NCBI GenBank assembly: GCA_049999725.1
Contig: JBNGIS010008794.1
Location: forward strand, 1-20,156
From: Haplomitrium mnioides
Lineage: Eukaryota; Marchantiophyta; Haplomitriopsida; Calobryales
Reading direction: 5' to 3'
DNA length: 20,156 nucleotides
A program made the position numbers and the translations under genes. Position 1 is the stretch's first letter, and each line of letters begins with the position of its first letter. Under the pieces are notes generated by a model that saw only the letters and a list, made by a program, of their open reading frames with translations, did no database searches and had not been told where the DNA came from. This document shows positions 1-9,889 of this stretch, piece by piece.

Positions 1-100
1 CCTCTTCTCTTTCTTCTTTTTTTTCCCCTTCTCCTTTCCTCTTTCTTTCTCTTTGTTTTCCCTACTCTCTTTCCCTCTTGCTTCCCTTCCCCCTTATGTC
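1..100. repeat. Polypyrimidine low-complexity tract
   Basis: The plus strand is almost entirely C and T, with many CTTT and CCTT runs, up to about position 100. It then switches sharply to purine-rich sequence. No coding potential or motif is visible. It could be a simple-sequence expansion or the CT-rich leader of something lying further left, but the window edge prevents a decision. Confidence 0.7.
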
Positions 101-110
101 ATCACCGTGC

Positions 111-1025
111 AAGCACGAGAAGGATGAGGGACATTAGATCAGGCAAGGAGGATCGAGCAGGTTGATAGGAGGATGGGATTGCGAGCTGGATTGGATCAAG
201 GAGAGGGCGGGATCGAGCAAACATGGGATCGCGAGGGGATTGAATCGTCACTGAAATCGAGAGGGGGATAGAAGCGCAAGAGAGGAAAATTGGGTCGAGA
301 GGGAGATGGAATTGACTCGCAAGGGCCATGGGACAGAATTGTAGGGGCTAGAGGATGGATCGAGCAAGGGGTGAGGATGAAGAGGAATCGTCCAAGGAGG
401 TTGGGAGACATGAGCACAATGCAAGGAGGTTTTGGTAGAATCGATCGGGTCTGGTAGAGGAGTTGAATCAAATGAAAAGAGGAGGGTGGAATCATACTGG
501 AGGAGAGAAATTTGAGGACATAGATCAAGGAGAATCAAATGCAAACCTGGAGGGATTGAATCACAGGTCTGGAGGATGAAGGTTGGAGTTGGATCGAATT
601 GAGTGCAGGGAGGAGAATTGAGTGCAGGAAGGAGGATTGATCGGTAGCGGAGGAGTGTGGATCAACATTGGCATGGAAGTTGAGTCAAAAGATGCAGTGC
701 CAAGGAGGTGGATCGCAGAGCCATGGGGCTCGAATCAAAGGCCTCAAGGATCTTGAATCGGAGGTGGAGGAGAAGGTTGTATGGAAGAATTGGTCATAGG
801 AAGTGATCGCAGAGGGAGGGGATTCAGATGCACAGAGAAAATGGATCGTAAGGAGGAAGCCAAGGAAGAATCAATCGAGCAGAGGAGTTGCATCAAGAGA
901 GGTAGGATTTGGAGCCAAGGAAGAATCATTGCAGGCGGGAGGAGAAGAATTTCAAGAGGAACAGAAGAGGAAACAATTACAAGAAGAATCGAGGAAAAAC
1001 AAACGTGTAGAATGGAAAGCATGAA
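111..1025. repeat. Long GA-rich (polypurine-biased) stretch
   Basis: About 0.9 kb of plus strand is strongly enriched in G and A, with variants of GGATCGAG, GGATTGAATC and GGAGGA recurring every 15 to 30 bases. Open frames on both strands (for example minus 196-528 and plus 781-1029) overlap one another and are low-complexity, as expected when purine bias removes stop codons. I recognise no domain in any frame. This is probably a decayed degenerate repeat. A coding origin cannot be excluded but is not supported. Confidence 0.55.
596..633. repeat. 19-bp tandem duplication
   Basis: GAATTGAGTGCAGGGAGGA at 596-614 is followed immediately by a near-identical 19-base copy at 615-633, with one difference (GGGAGGA against GGAAGGA). 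It lies within the GA-rich stretch and suggests that the stretch grew at least partly by slippage or tandem duplication. Confidence 0.75.
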
Positions 1026-1030
1026 TTGAG

Positions 1031-4000
1031 CAATTTGTAATCACATGGCCCCTTCAACTGTTGATGAATCAAAGCCTAGAAGAGGTAGACATCACAAAAA
1101 TGCGGAAATGTTCTAGTTTTTCTCTTGCTGGAGCTCCAGCTTGATGCCAGATGGCTTTCAGCAAGACGATTTCTAGAGCTTCAAATGGAGCTTTTGCCAC
1201 AGTGACTGCACTGATCCCGATCAAAGTAGTTAAATCACTCTTTATTGCAATTTCACTGTTGGTCGGTCCTTAAGCTCAATTTGGAGCGTAGGCTTTAGGA
1301 AGCTATTGGAAACCTGTTCAGCTCGCTATTGCGATTTGATCAGCACATGCGTTTGAATTGTAGGACAATCGCTAAAATGGGTCACCTCCAGTACTGCACA
1401 TCAGTCCTATGAAATGACACTAACTTCCAAGTGTTTTACACATCCAAAACTTCGACAAACTTTGGGCATGAAATTTGTTGCTGAGGTCAAATTCAAAGAA
1501 ACGTCTGAAAAGTTCTAACCACATTTTTGGCCACAGATTGGCGCAACACTTATAGGACTAGTCACTTATGAAGACGAGGAGGCAAGTGTAAAAGGAGAAA
1601 AATGAAATAACTAACTAAGACTAAAGAACAAAAAGGTAAAAAGCTAAAAGGTACTCTACAAAGATCTTAAATAAAAATTCCTCTAAACTTAGCTGAGTAA
1701 AGGGGAGATGGCCAAAACTTAGGAGGACCTTCAGCTCTGGCTTAAACTAAAGATAGTTATTAAATTAGTTAATGGGATAAGTAGTTTGGCCAAAAGTTAG
1801 GCCTTCAAATTGGGACTTTTATTTTAGTTGTTCATGTCTAAAATTAGGGGTCAAGTTAGCGGCTGAGTTATGGCCAAAACAAAAAGATAAAGTGACAAAC
1901 GATATGGGCTAGGACATGCGGGGAGTATAGCCTCCTATGGGGATCATTTTAGGGATTCACCACGAGAGCATTGCGAGTGCGGGACAGAGAAGGAAGGCCA
2001 TTGCGAGAGAAGGACCGGAGGTGTTTCAGGTTGGGCTTGCGGGGCTGAAGAATTGGGTGGATTGTATTACTCGGAGGCTAGTGATGGGGTACTAGCAGAG
2101 GGCATACGCAAGTGGACCAGCATTTGGAGGTGCTACAAGAGCCAAGGACAACATTTTCATGGAACTCATAGAATTGGGCCTTATCTTCAAGTCACAACGT
2201 GTGGGAGGTACCATTGGATGTGTTTTCTTCCCCTATCTTGGTAGAAACTGGTTGTGCTGCCCAAGGCTATTCCGTGGTATGGGAGCCAGTTGTGGATTAA
2301 ATTCAGAGTGAGTCTAGTGTGCTTTGTGAGGTGCATTGAGTGTCAATCTTTTCCAAATAGACGCCGGTTTGGAGTCCTTGCTGGATAGAGCGCGCTAGGG
2401 CTGTTTTGTCGGTCGATTTGGTAGGTGTCTGTGGTGTGGAGTGAGGGCCAGCAGCTGTGAGAGCTGCCTTCCTATTGGTGGAAGTCAAACAACCATCTTT
2501 CTTTCCCTTTGGAAGTCAATCTAGGGACTTCGGGCGGTTGAAGTGAAAATTATCTGAATTTGGTTGTGTGTGTGAGGATGTCGATGGATATGGTAGAGTT
2601 TTATTAGAACTAGTGTGGGTATTGGTGGGCAAGCAGAACTGAGTGTGAAGTCTATAGACCTTATTAATTATTATTTGAGTGCATTGATTTCATCTTAAGA
2701 AAGGGTGTTGGCTGTGGGTGTGTTGGAAAATTTGGTGTTGGAAAGGGTTGCTAGGGTTTTATTAGCATAGCACTCATGAGCTCAGGATGACACTCAAATG
2801 CAATCTCGAGGACTAAAAAACTTTACCTTGATTTAGTTGTAGTTATGGATGTTGAGTTTTCACAAACATAAATAAAATAGAATAACAAATTTCTTGAAGG
2901 GAACAAGATTGATGATAAGCCGTAGACTAGTGTTTGTAATTATTTCAAATATAAATAAAGCATTTTCTTACAAAATGTTATTGAATTCCATGTTGGCATG
3001 GTTGATTGAATGGGTTTCTAACAAAGCACAAGATAATATGCAAGATTTTTTCTTAAAAGTCCTTGGGTTTCTTAAAATCATTAATTTTTTTTTTATCTTA
3101 TGAGAATGTAGATAAAATGTATAAGTAATAAAGTCAATGCTCACATAGTCATCCTTGTTTGATTTATATAAGTTATGAGAAATGGAGTCTATATGTGCAT
3201 GGTCATTTTTGTTTGATTTTCGTCTTATGATTAAATACCTCAAAGTTAAAAATGGTGTTTTTCTTGCGCGCGTAGGCATTTATGTTTTATTTTGATCTTA
3301 AAAACATATGTTTGAGAATTTTAAATGATGAAATCCATACGTTTTGTTTCACTTTGAAGAGGGGATATAGGGGGAGGAGTCACGCTTTCTATTAGTGGAC
3401 CTTGTAGTGTAGGTGGTGAGTTGAAGGGTAGAAAAACAAAGACATAGTGGTACTATCTGTTGGTTGGTACAGGGTTGTGCCTACTTTGGTTCGTACACAA
3501 TGCTAAACGTCATTTCTTCAATAAGATGCAACATTGGATGCATAGACCCTTGTTCAGAATTGGTTCCTAGCTACTAAAGTCATTTTGACATTGTCTTATC
3601 TATTAAGAAGTAGCAATTCTATGTAGACAATCTTGCAATTCCTCTGCTCAAGAGGTGCAGACTGATGGATTATTCATCGGGGCAATCGGTCAATAAGTAA
3701 GAGGGGTCTTAGGGTCAGCAATCCTACGATGTAAAAATGAGTGATAAGGAGGGATAAAAGGCTACGTGATTCGAAACAAAAATGATTCTCACTTCTTGAA
3801 CATCTTTGGAGTATATCAATATAATTGAATAGTGCATACCATACAATTCCCACATTGGAAGAATGAAATGGGCGCGATGTAGATAGTTATTTGCCAATGG
3901 TTGAGTATGACTAACTCCGTACAATTTATCAAAGAGCAGAAATAGACAAGTACTTGGATATTTGGCTATGTCTTAAAGTTGGGAGGCGGGCTGCTATGGG

Positions 4001-4046
4001 CAGATAATAGTTCATATAGTAAAAGATCGATGACTATGATACTATG
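1031..4046. other. Anonymous non-coding DNA, no gene recognised
   Basis: The six frames are broken every few dozen codons. The longest open stretches (2053-2244 plus, 2968-3279 minus) carry no domain I recognise. Composition changes along the stretch: 1031-1560 is mixed, 1560-1900 is A-rich, 1920-2560 is G-rich and 2560-4046 is AT-rich. That patchwork suggests several old decayed insertions. I see no LTR ends, terminal inverted repeats, promoter or RNA gene that I can defend. Confidence 0.5.
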
Positions 4047-4275
4047 GAAACTTTGGGTTTGACTATTTGGGCTATCAGGCAAACATGAAATGCTAAGGTT
4101 TGGGAATGGAATATAGTGAAACTTCAGGTTTAGCTATTTGAGATATCATATAGGTATTAAATGCTAAGGTTTAGGAATGGAATCTAGTGAAACTTCATGT
4201 TTGACTATTTGGGCTATCAAGAGGGCATGAAAAGCTAAGGTTTGGGAATGGAATCTAGTGAAACTTTGGATCTGA
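4047..4275. repeat. 71-bp tandem repeat array, three full copies plus a partial
   Basis: Units start with GAAACTT at 4047, 4118, 4189 and 4260, so the period is exactly 71 bp each time. Full copies are 4047-4117, 4118-4188 and 4189-4259. The fourth shows recognisable identity for only about 16 bases. Shared blocks include GCTAAGGTTTGGGAATGGAA near the end of each unit and ACTATTTGGGCTATCA near its start. Copies 1 and 3 are the most alike, with roughly 11 differences in 71 by eye. Copy 2 has diverged more but keeps its length without indels. It has no coding role that I can see. Confidence 0.9.
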
Positions 4276-5269
4276 TAATCTAGCATAACCTCTCCAAAGC
4301 TATCGGGTGTGACAATCAAGCTACTTTGTTGAAGACATCGTCGGGCGGTAGCAACGGAATGGTTACAAGTAATGAATCTATGGCTAGTATTCTTAACTGG
4401 TAGTTGATAGATAGGGTCAATGAGTGACAACTACCAATTTACAAACAACACTTAGTATTGGAACTTCGAGTGGTTATTTTGGAATGGGTAGAAGATGGAT
4501 ATCCTAGAAGTATTATGAAGCAATATAAGACTTGAGGGGTCAAAAACTAATCTATGTTTGATAGAGAGATGGACTTCTAAACTTTATATGGGCTGATATA
4601 TGTCCAATACTAGAATTCAAAAAGTAATTTGATACTCTAGCCATGAGCCAAGAGTAACAAAAATAATTTTCTCCGAATTCTCTAGAAACTGAACTATGAA
4701 CTAGCGTTCCTAAAAATCACCTAGAATCTTGATTGTCTTGCAAGGATGGAACAACTTGCTAATTACTCCTATAGCTATCAAAATATGCTACAATTCAAAC
4801 TATATACTATGTCTGTTTTAGAGAAGAAAAGACAACGCTAGATGTTGCAAACCTACTCATTCAAACAAGTAGTGAGGTGCAAACTATAGAGGTAGAACTA
4901 AACGCTTTATAGATGATCAAATAATGTTCAGCCAAGTCACTAAGAGGAGCAACATAAAACTATCAATTGTACTCTTATACAAACCAAGTTGGTTCCTAAC
5001 TCTCTAGTATCATGATGTAGTTAGCACCTAGACTACAATCTTTATATTGGTGCAACTTATGTTGGAGTAATGATAGAAAACAAATGAGATGGTAATGATG
5101 GTTGGAAGAACAACATATCACAATAAGAAAGGCAAACTTCTCTTTTGATACCGTCCCATCTTTTCTTTGCTCTGATTACTAAAACAAAACTTATACTCAA
5201 TAAACTATAAGAAATGATGCAACAACTTAGAGGTCGACTCAATTTTTATGATCTATAGTCTCATTTTTT
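4276..5269. other. Anonymous AT-rich DNA, no gene recognised
   Basis: Short broken frames on both strands with no recognisable domain, promoter or RNA gene. It separates the 71-bp array from the coiled-coil-like remnant. It may include the missing 3' end and LTR of the old gypsy I element, which should continue leftward from the copia insertion point, but I could not find a pair of LTR ends here. Confidence 0.45.
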
Positions 5270-6048
5270 TCTAAACCTCTACAATATGTACACATTAGAT
5301 GATTAATTTTATGATTGCAAGATGATAAAACAACAATTACAGAAAGGTGTAATCACAAAAGGGAGAATGCACAATATCAATTCATACTACTCACATGAAT
5401 ATTACAAAACAGAACAACATCACATTAACCAAGGAAACTGATCAAGCTTACAGGATAGTTTGCTCTTTGACACTTTGTAATTCTTTGGGGATGTTTCTTG
5501 ATAGCACATCTCTTCCACACTCGATCTTTCTCTTCAAAACCTCTGCCTTATCATTCTATATTCGTATTTCTTCAAGCACACCAACTCTTTTATCTTATTG
5601 TTCATATTTCTGTTGAGTATTGTTTTAATTTTTATTAGGTCGCCTTATGAACAACCTTGTGATCACACTCTAACCCATGATTAGCCTCTTCCATAATCAC
5701 TAGTACCAATTATACTTTCTTTGTCAACCTTGTACTGGTTCTTCTCAACGCTTTTGCTCGATCTTTCAATGTCCTTGTTTAAATCTTCTCACCATTATCT
5801 CTATAATTGGCATTGTAATTCTTCCTTTTATCTCAATTGTATAATGACATAGCTCAAAAGCAGTGAGAGAATTTTCATAGCTCAAATAGGGATCAAAAGT
5901 TTGTTAGTTTTGTTGTTTTTGTATCTGTGTCGATTTCAGAAGTCTTTTCCAAGTCGATGTCATGTTGATGCAAATCATTTTGAGCTCTAGTTCATGTATT
6001 TGAATGTTCTTTTATCTTGTTTTCAAACTCTATCTTTTGTTTTAACAT
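5270..6048 (-). pseudogene. Broken Lys/Glu-rich coiled-coil-like coding remnant
   Basis: Read on the minus strand, all three frames in turn give lysine, glutamate, arginine and asparagine-rich peptides of helical, coiled-coil character. Examples are KQKIEFENKIKEH near 6045, LKDRAKALRRTSTRLTKKV near 5760-5705, and ENKIKEL- or KRKIE-like pieces near 5590-5530. Stops and frameshifts separate them. I do not recognise the family. The remnant has the same orientation as gypsy I and would lie downstream of gypsy I pol if the copia element were removed. It could therefore be an extra 3' gene of that element, an unrelated gag-type coiled coil, or a chance compositional effect. Confidence 0.3.
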
Positions 6049-6053
6049 ATCCT
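6049..6053. repeat. Left target-site duplication (ATCCT) of the copia element
   Basis: The five bases ATCCT lie directly before the TGTT that opens the 5' LTR. The same five bases occur directly after the AACA that closes the 3' LTR at 14737-14741. Ty1/copia integrases normally make 5-bp duplications, so the match supports a single intact insertion event. Confidence 0.9.
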
Positions 6054-6317
6054 TGTTACACTATACATATAGTAAGATAAGTAGACTAATCTATAATTAG
6101 GTCTTAATCTATGATTAGTGCATATAGCTAGGATTATTGTTAATACTAATCCTAGGAGATTAACACATATACCTTTGTGGCCTATGAGCATTGTACACAT
6201 TATTATTATTACACACATTCATATATTGAGAGAGAAGAGAAAAAAGTAGAGGAGATATGCTTACCATCATATATCTTAGTTCATGTTTGATGAATGAATG
6301 ATTCTTCTACCTCAAGA
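6054..6317 (+). repeat. 5' LTR of the copia element (264 bp)
   Basis: It aligns end to end with 14475-14736. By hand count there are about 16 substitutions and one 2-bp indel, or about 6 percent divergence. It starts TGTTACACTATA. Its inner end reads CTCAAGA, where the 3' copy keeps the canonical CTCAACA, so the terminal CA has mutated here. Internal landmarks are an AT-rich start, an (ATT)n run near 6200, a GAGAGAGAAGAG purine tract and a conserved block ending TTCTACCTCA. Confidence 0.92.
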
Positions 6318-6328
6318 CGTATTAGCAT
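6317..6328 (+). other. Decayed primer-binding site (initiator Met-tRNA type)
   Basis: The bases at the LTR boundary, ACGTATTAGCAT, match the usual plant copia primer site TGGTATCAGAGC at six of the first nine positions, including GTAT and AG. One of the differences is a C-to-T change. The position directly abutting the LTR is as expected. With so few matches the call rests mostly on location. Confidence 0.5.
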
Positions 6329-7082
6329 GAAGATTAGCTCATAAAATAAAGTAAAAAAATTTCATACCTCCCCCTTTATAATTCTTCCAAAGATCTACAT
6401 ATACAATTTCATCTATCCTTCTATCAAGAAGTCTATGATTTCCTCCCCTTACTTCTTACTCTATTCAGCTATTATGCTTTCTTCCTCTATTCATTTTATA
6501 TAATAAAATACTATATTTTATTCTATATTCACTAAGAAGGAGCAAACAGAGTGAAGGTTTTTCTCAGACTTGAAGATTCAATCAGAGGATCAATTCATGT
6601 TTTTTCAAGTTTCTACGTTCGAATTGGAGCGGTATTGGACTTGCAATTCGATTGCAAACCAATACATGTGAAAATTTCAAGAACATTCATCAAGAGTTAT
6701 ATGTATGGGTCTATTTCAGCAATCTCAAGGCGAGCTCGTTTTCATCAAGCAGATTTGATTCAACAAAAAGGAGAGTTTTCATTGAATCAAGACAAAATTT
6801 ATATTGACTGAAGCAGAATCAACAACATTCATTCAAAGAAGAATCAGGCTGAGTGTTTGATGTTGGTAAAGAATTGGAGATGAATTGACACAAATCTTGA
6901 AGCAGAATCGAACCAATTTTCTTGTGGATGGATTATTCAATCGGAAAGGAAGAGCTTGCAAATTGATTTGAATATCGAAGAAGACCAAATGTTTAAAAGA
7001 GATTTATCAAATTTGAAGAAGATCACATTGGATCTCACAGATTTTATCGAGTTGCAAAAGAAGCCTTTATCAAAGCATTCCT

Positions 7083-7500
7083 TGAAAGTTGAAATAACAA
7101 AATGTCACATTTTCAGCATTGAATGAAGCTTTGAGGTGGAAAGTTTGACAAGAATCCATCGGAAAGTTTTTTAAAAGTTTGAAAAGCTCAATACTTCAAA
7201 TATGTGTAGAAATGGCATAATATCACCATTTTGACAAGGTCTTCTCAACTATCTTGAAAGTTTGAAGAATCTTTTCGGTGAACGGTGAAAGTTCGAAAGG
7301 ACTTTCATCTACAATTATCGAGGATATATCACTATTTTGGTATTTATTTTCAAAAAACATTAAAAGTTTGAATATCCTTCTTTGGCATTTTTTGAAAGCT
7401 CAAAAGGAGGAAGCATCTGGTTGAAACGACAATAAATTGCTATTTCAGATATTTGAGGAAAAAAAAGAAAAAAATTATAAAACTATTCTAAGCTCGAAGG
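7083..7500 (+). repeat. Cluster of GAAAGTTTGAA-like motifs
   Basis: Variants of the motif recur at about 7083, 7138, 7162, 7173, 7254, 7286, 7361, 7391 and 7486. Examples are CTTGAAAGTTTGAA, GTGAAAGTTCGAAAGG, TAAAAGTTTGAA and TTTGAAAGCTCAAAA. Spacing is irregular, so this is not a simple tandem array. Some copies are close to inverted partners (TTTCAAA against TTTGAAA). The function is unknown. They could be degenerate remnants of an older tandem array or bound sites in the leader. Confidence 0.5.
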
Positions 7501-7524
7501 GGAAGTTGTCCCTGTATTCGAATC

Positions 7525-7660
7525 GACCAATCATTGAGTGGCGTGTGGCATTCATATATTGGATGGGTTAAACCCTACTCCCAGATGCAAGGGGTGAGGG
7601 AGCCTTAGTCGAAGGAAACAAAGAGTGAGATCTATATATACATCAACAAACCTTTCTCAC
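7525..7660 (+). promoter_or_regulatory. Candidate internal promoter (CCAAT and TATA box)
   Basis: GACCAATCATTGAG at about 7526-7539 is followed some 95 bases later by TCTATATATACATC, with TATATATA at 7633-7640, and then a CT-rich stretch with CAAC and CTTCAC. The spacing resembles a plant RNA polymerase II promoter or the U3-R junction of an LTR. It lies inside the copia leader, more than 1.3 kb upstream of gag. In AT-rich DNA a TATA match alone is weak evidence. Confidence 0.35.
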
Positions 7661-8166
7661 TTCACTTATGGGACTAAGTGAAGGTCGCATGTGAATAAAT
7701 GTTTGCTTGGGTAACCGAAGCTTGTTTCTGAAGCACACGATTTATAGCTGAAGTTGCTAATTTTACCAGACCTATGGGATGATTGTCGAGCCTGCACTAA
7801 GTTTACTCCAAAGCATGGAAATGCTCCCGAACCAACAACATTTTTTTGATACACCTTTAATCGATTCGTGTGTGAGCATTTGGCATCCTTTTTCATATCT
7901 GAAGCTGCAAATTGGATAGCCTACTCCAGACAACTCTATCAAAAGTGATTTCACTTCATTTGGCTCACAAACAAGTCTAAATAAAGAGCTACCCTCTCTT
8001 TCAATTACACATTTCAGGGCAAAACAACTCTGTTATGGCTCCATATTGATGTTTCACTACATACAAAGTTCAATTACAATTCTTGGAAGAAAAATAGTTG
8101 GAGAATCACCAAGATCTACACAATTCTTATATTGTGTATCCCTTTTCAGCTACTCCATTGAGGTTT

Positions 8167-8201
8167 TTACCGGATGGAGGTTTTAACCAGCCATCCGGTA
8201 A
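8167..8201. repeat. Perfect 11-bp inverted repeat with a self-complementary loop
   Basis: TTACCGGATGG at 8167-8177 is the exact reverse complement of CCATCCGGTAA at 8191-8201, with a 13-base spacer. The spacer itself holds GGTT-TT-AACC at 8179-8188, which can form a small inner stem. The arms are GC-rich relative to their AT-rich surroundings. It could be a hairpin in the leader RNA or a relic of a small mobile element. Confidence 0.8.
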
Positions 8202-9019
8202 CCAATTCAGCTGGCTTGATCACATTGAAAGCTGACACAAATTTCCAACATATCTCAAACATTTTCCTAACTATTCGAGAAACAATTGGACATAGCTTCA
8301 TATTATATCACTTCATTTTCTATTCTGATATCTAAATACTTTGTTTTTCTTTTAATAGAAATTTGCACATTAGAAAATCCAATAGAATCTGTTACATAAA
8401 TCTATTCAAGGATATGTAAATCCAATACTATGTTATTACCATAGCTCAATCTATAAGTGTAAAAAGATTGGCTATAGCTATACCTATAGTGCAGATTCTG
8501 TTTTCTAAAAAGTATAGTTTTCTATAATACCTGTAAGAGGAAATTGACTTCTTGTCTCAAGAATCTGTTGAGATTCTAAGAAGGCCTAAGGGCCACAACT
8601 AGTTCATAGGGTTCCCTCTACAATACAGGGTATCTTCAAAGATTATTCTCAACATTTACCAACATCATATATCTTCAAGACTTGGTTAAAGAGTTCAAAG
8701 GACAAGGTTGCATATTCAAGATATCTACTTCAACTTCTGCAGACTATTTCTAGAAGTTAAGACTTCAACAACCTCTGAAACATTGTGGATGCATTTTGAA
8801 GGCTTATTGCTGACATCAACACCTGTTTTTTGGAATTTTTGAAGATCAACTCCTTGCCTACAGCAAGAAGAACAAGAAACATACTTTTCATATAACTACT
8901 ATTAATGAAACTTGTTTTATTAGTTATTTACAAAACAAAAAAGAGTTTGACATTTGTTTTTTGAATTTTGATAAATCTTTTATTCTCAAACCCTTAAAAC
9001 TCTTTCTGCATTCTAAATC

Positions 9020-9889
9020 ATGGAAAAATTAAATTTTAAACAATTGACCATAGAAGGAAACAATTATCTCTCTTGGTCACTAGATGCAGCTGCCCATCTG
9101 GTATCCAAAGGATTGGAGACCACCATCCTTACAGATGAGGATATTACTTTACAGTAGAAAGCCTAGGCTCTGGTCTTCTTGAGGCACCATCTTTAAGACT
9201 CTCTGAAAATTCAGTATCTGAATGAGAGTAACCCTAGGATTCTCTGGGATAATCTGAAAAAAGAAAGATTTGACCATACCAAAACTATACATCTGCCTGA
9301 AGAAAAGCATGATTGGGATAATTTAAGAGTGCAAGATTTTCCATCTATCTCTAAATACAACAGTGAGCTATTCAAAATAGCATCCCAATTAACTTTGTGT
9401 GGACACCCTGTTTCCCAAAAGGAATAGATTGAAAAGACTTTGTCCACATTTCATACAACAAACATGATTCTATTTGCTCAGCACAGAAACATGAATCTTG
9501 CTACATATTCTAAGCTTATCTACTATTAGCAAAGAAGCATCAGGATTTACTGATGAAGAATTCTAAAGTGAGACCTCCAGGTACCCTACCTCCAACCCAA
9601 ACACCTGAAGCTCATTTTTCCAGACCAACATATAATAGAGGTATGTCTAGAACAAAGGCTAGATTTGGTTCCTTTAAGCAAAACTCTCAAAAGGGTAAAG
9701 CACCCATACCTTGCAGGAATCTATAGTTCAAGAGGAGAGGTAGAGGCAAAGACAACTCTGGAAAATGTTTTTCAAAGAGGAAGAAGAGGAGGCAAGTCTT
9801 CATATAATGACACAAATAAGCCATCCTCAAGTAATTCAAGAGGACCAATTGTAAAAGAACTCAAAGACAGACTTCCAAGTAAGTAATAA
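9020..9889 (+). pseudogene. gag: copia gag (capsid) pseudogene
   Basis: Gag forms the particle that packages the element RNA. From ATG 9020 the frame gives a clear plant copia capsid domain. A conserved start (TIEGNNYLSW) is followed by LVFLRHHL, ILWDNL, ERFDHTKTIHLP, HDWDNLRVQDF and SELFKIASQLTLCG, then an Arg/Gly-rich, basic tail near 9735-9860. In-frame stops fall at 9155, 9164, 9194 and 9425. A frameshift near 9530 moves the reading to KHQDLLMKNSK, and another near 9770 moves it into the RGRRGGKSS frame. Coding similarity ends near 9889, before the zinc knuckle, which appears instead at about 10290. The capsid identity is secure; the gene is dead. Confidence 0.85.

Larger units (their letters stand above)
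6330..9019 (+). other. Unusually long 2.7-kb leader between PBS and gag
   Basis: No copia domain is visible in any frame between the primer site and the gag start. The open stretch 6551-6811 has no recognisable similarity. The region holds a cluster of GAAAGTTTGAA-type motifs (7083-7500), a purine run at 7454-7473, a CCAAT/TATA arrangement near 7529 and 7633, and an 11-bp hairpin at 8167-8201. A leader of this length is far beyond the usual few hundred bases. An undetected nested insertion, or capture of foreign non-coding sequence, is likely. I could not find flanking duplications or a second LTR pair that would prove it. Confidence 0.5.

Noticed and set aside
196-544. Two overlapping minus-strand open frames of about 100 codons
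   Set aside because: They are Ser/Pro/Leu-rich shadows of the GA-rich plus strand, where stop codons are rare by composition. No domain or conserved pattern is visible.
781-1029. Two overlapping plus-strand Arg/Glu-rich open frames
   Set aside because: Two frames over the same purine-rich sequence are both open and both low-complexity, which points to composition and not to a gene.
2053-2244. 63-codon plus-strand open frame in a G-rich patch
   Set aside because: No recognisable domain, no supporting context, and length within chance expectation.
4164-4430. 88-codon minus-strand open frame
   Set aside because: It runs through part of the 71-bp tandem array and has no recognisable domain; a repeat artefact.
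7666-7954. Two overlapping minus-strand open frames in the copia leader
   Set aside because: Opposite to the element's orientation, overlapping each other in different frames, with no homology.
9020-9889. Domesticated gag gene independent of the copia element
   Set aside because: It has four early in-frame stops and two frameshifts, and the zinc-knuckle and pol sequences downstream are of the matching type, so it is best read as this element's own dead gag.
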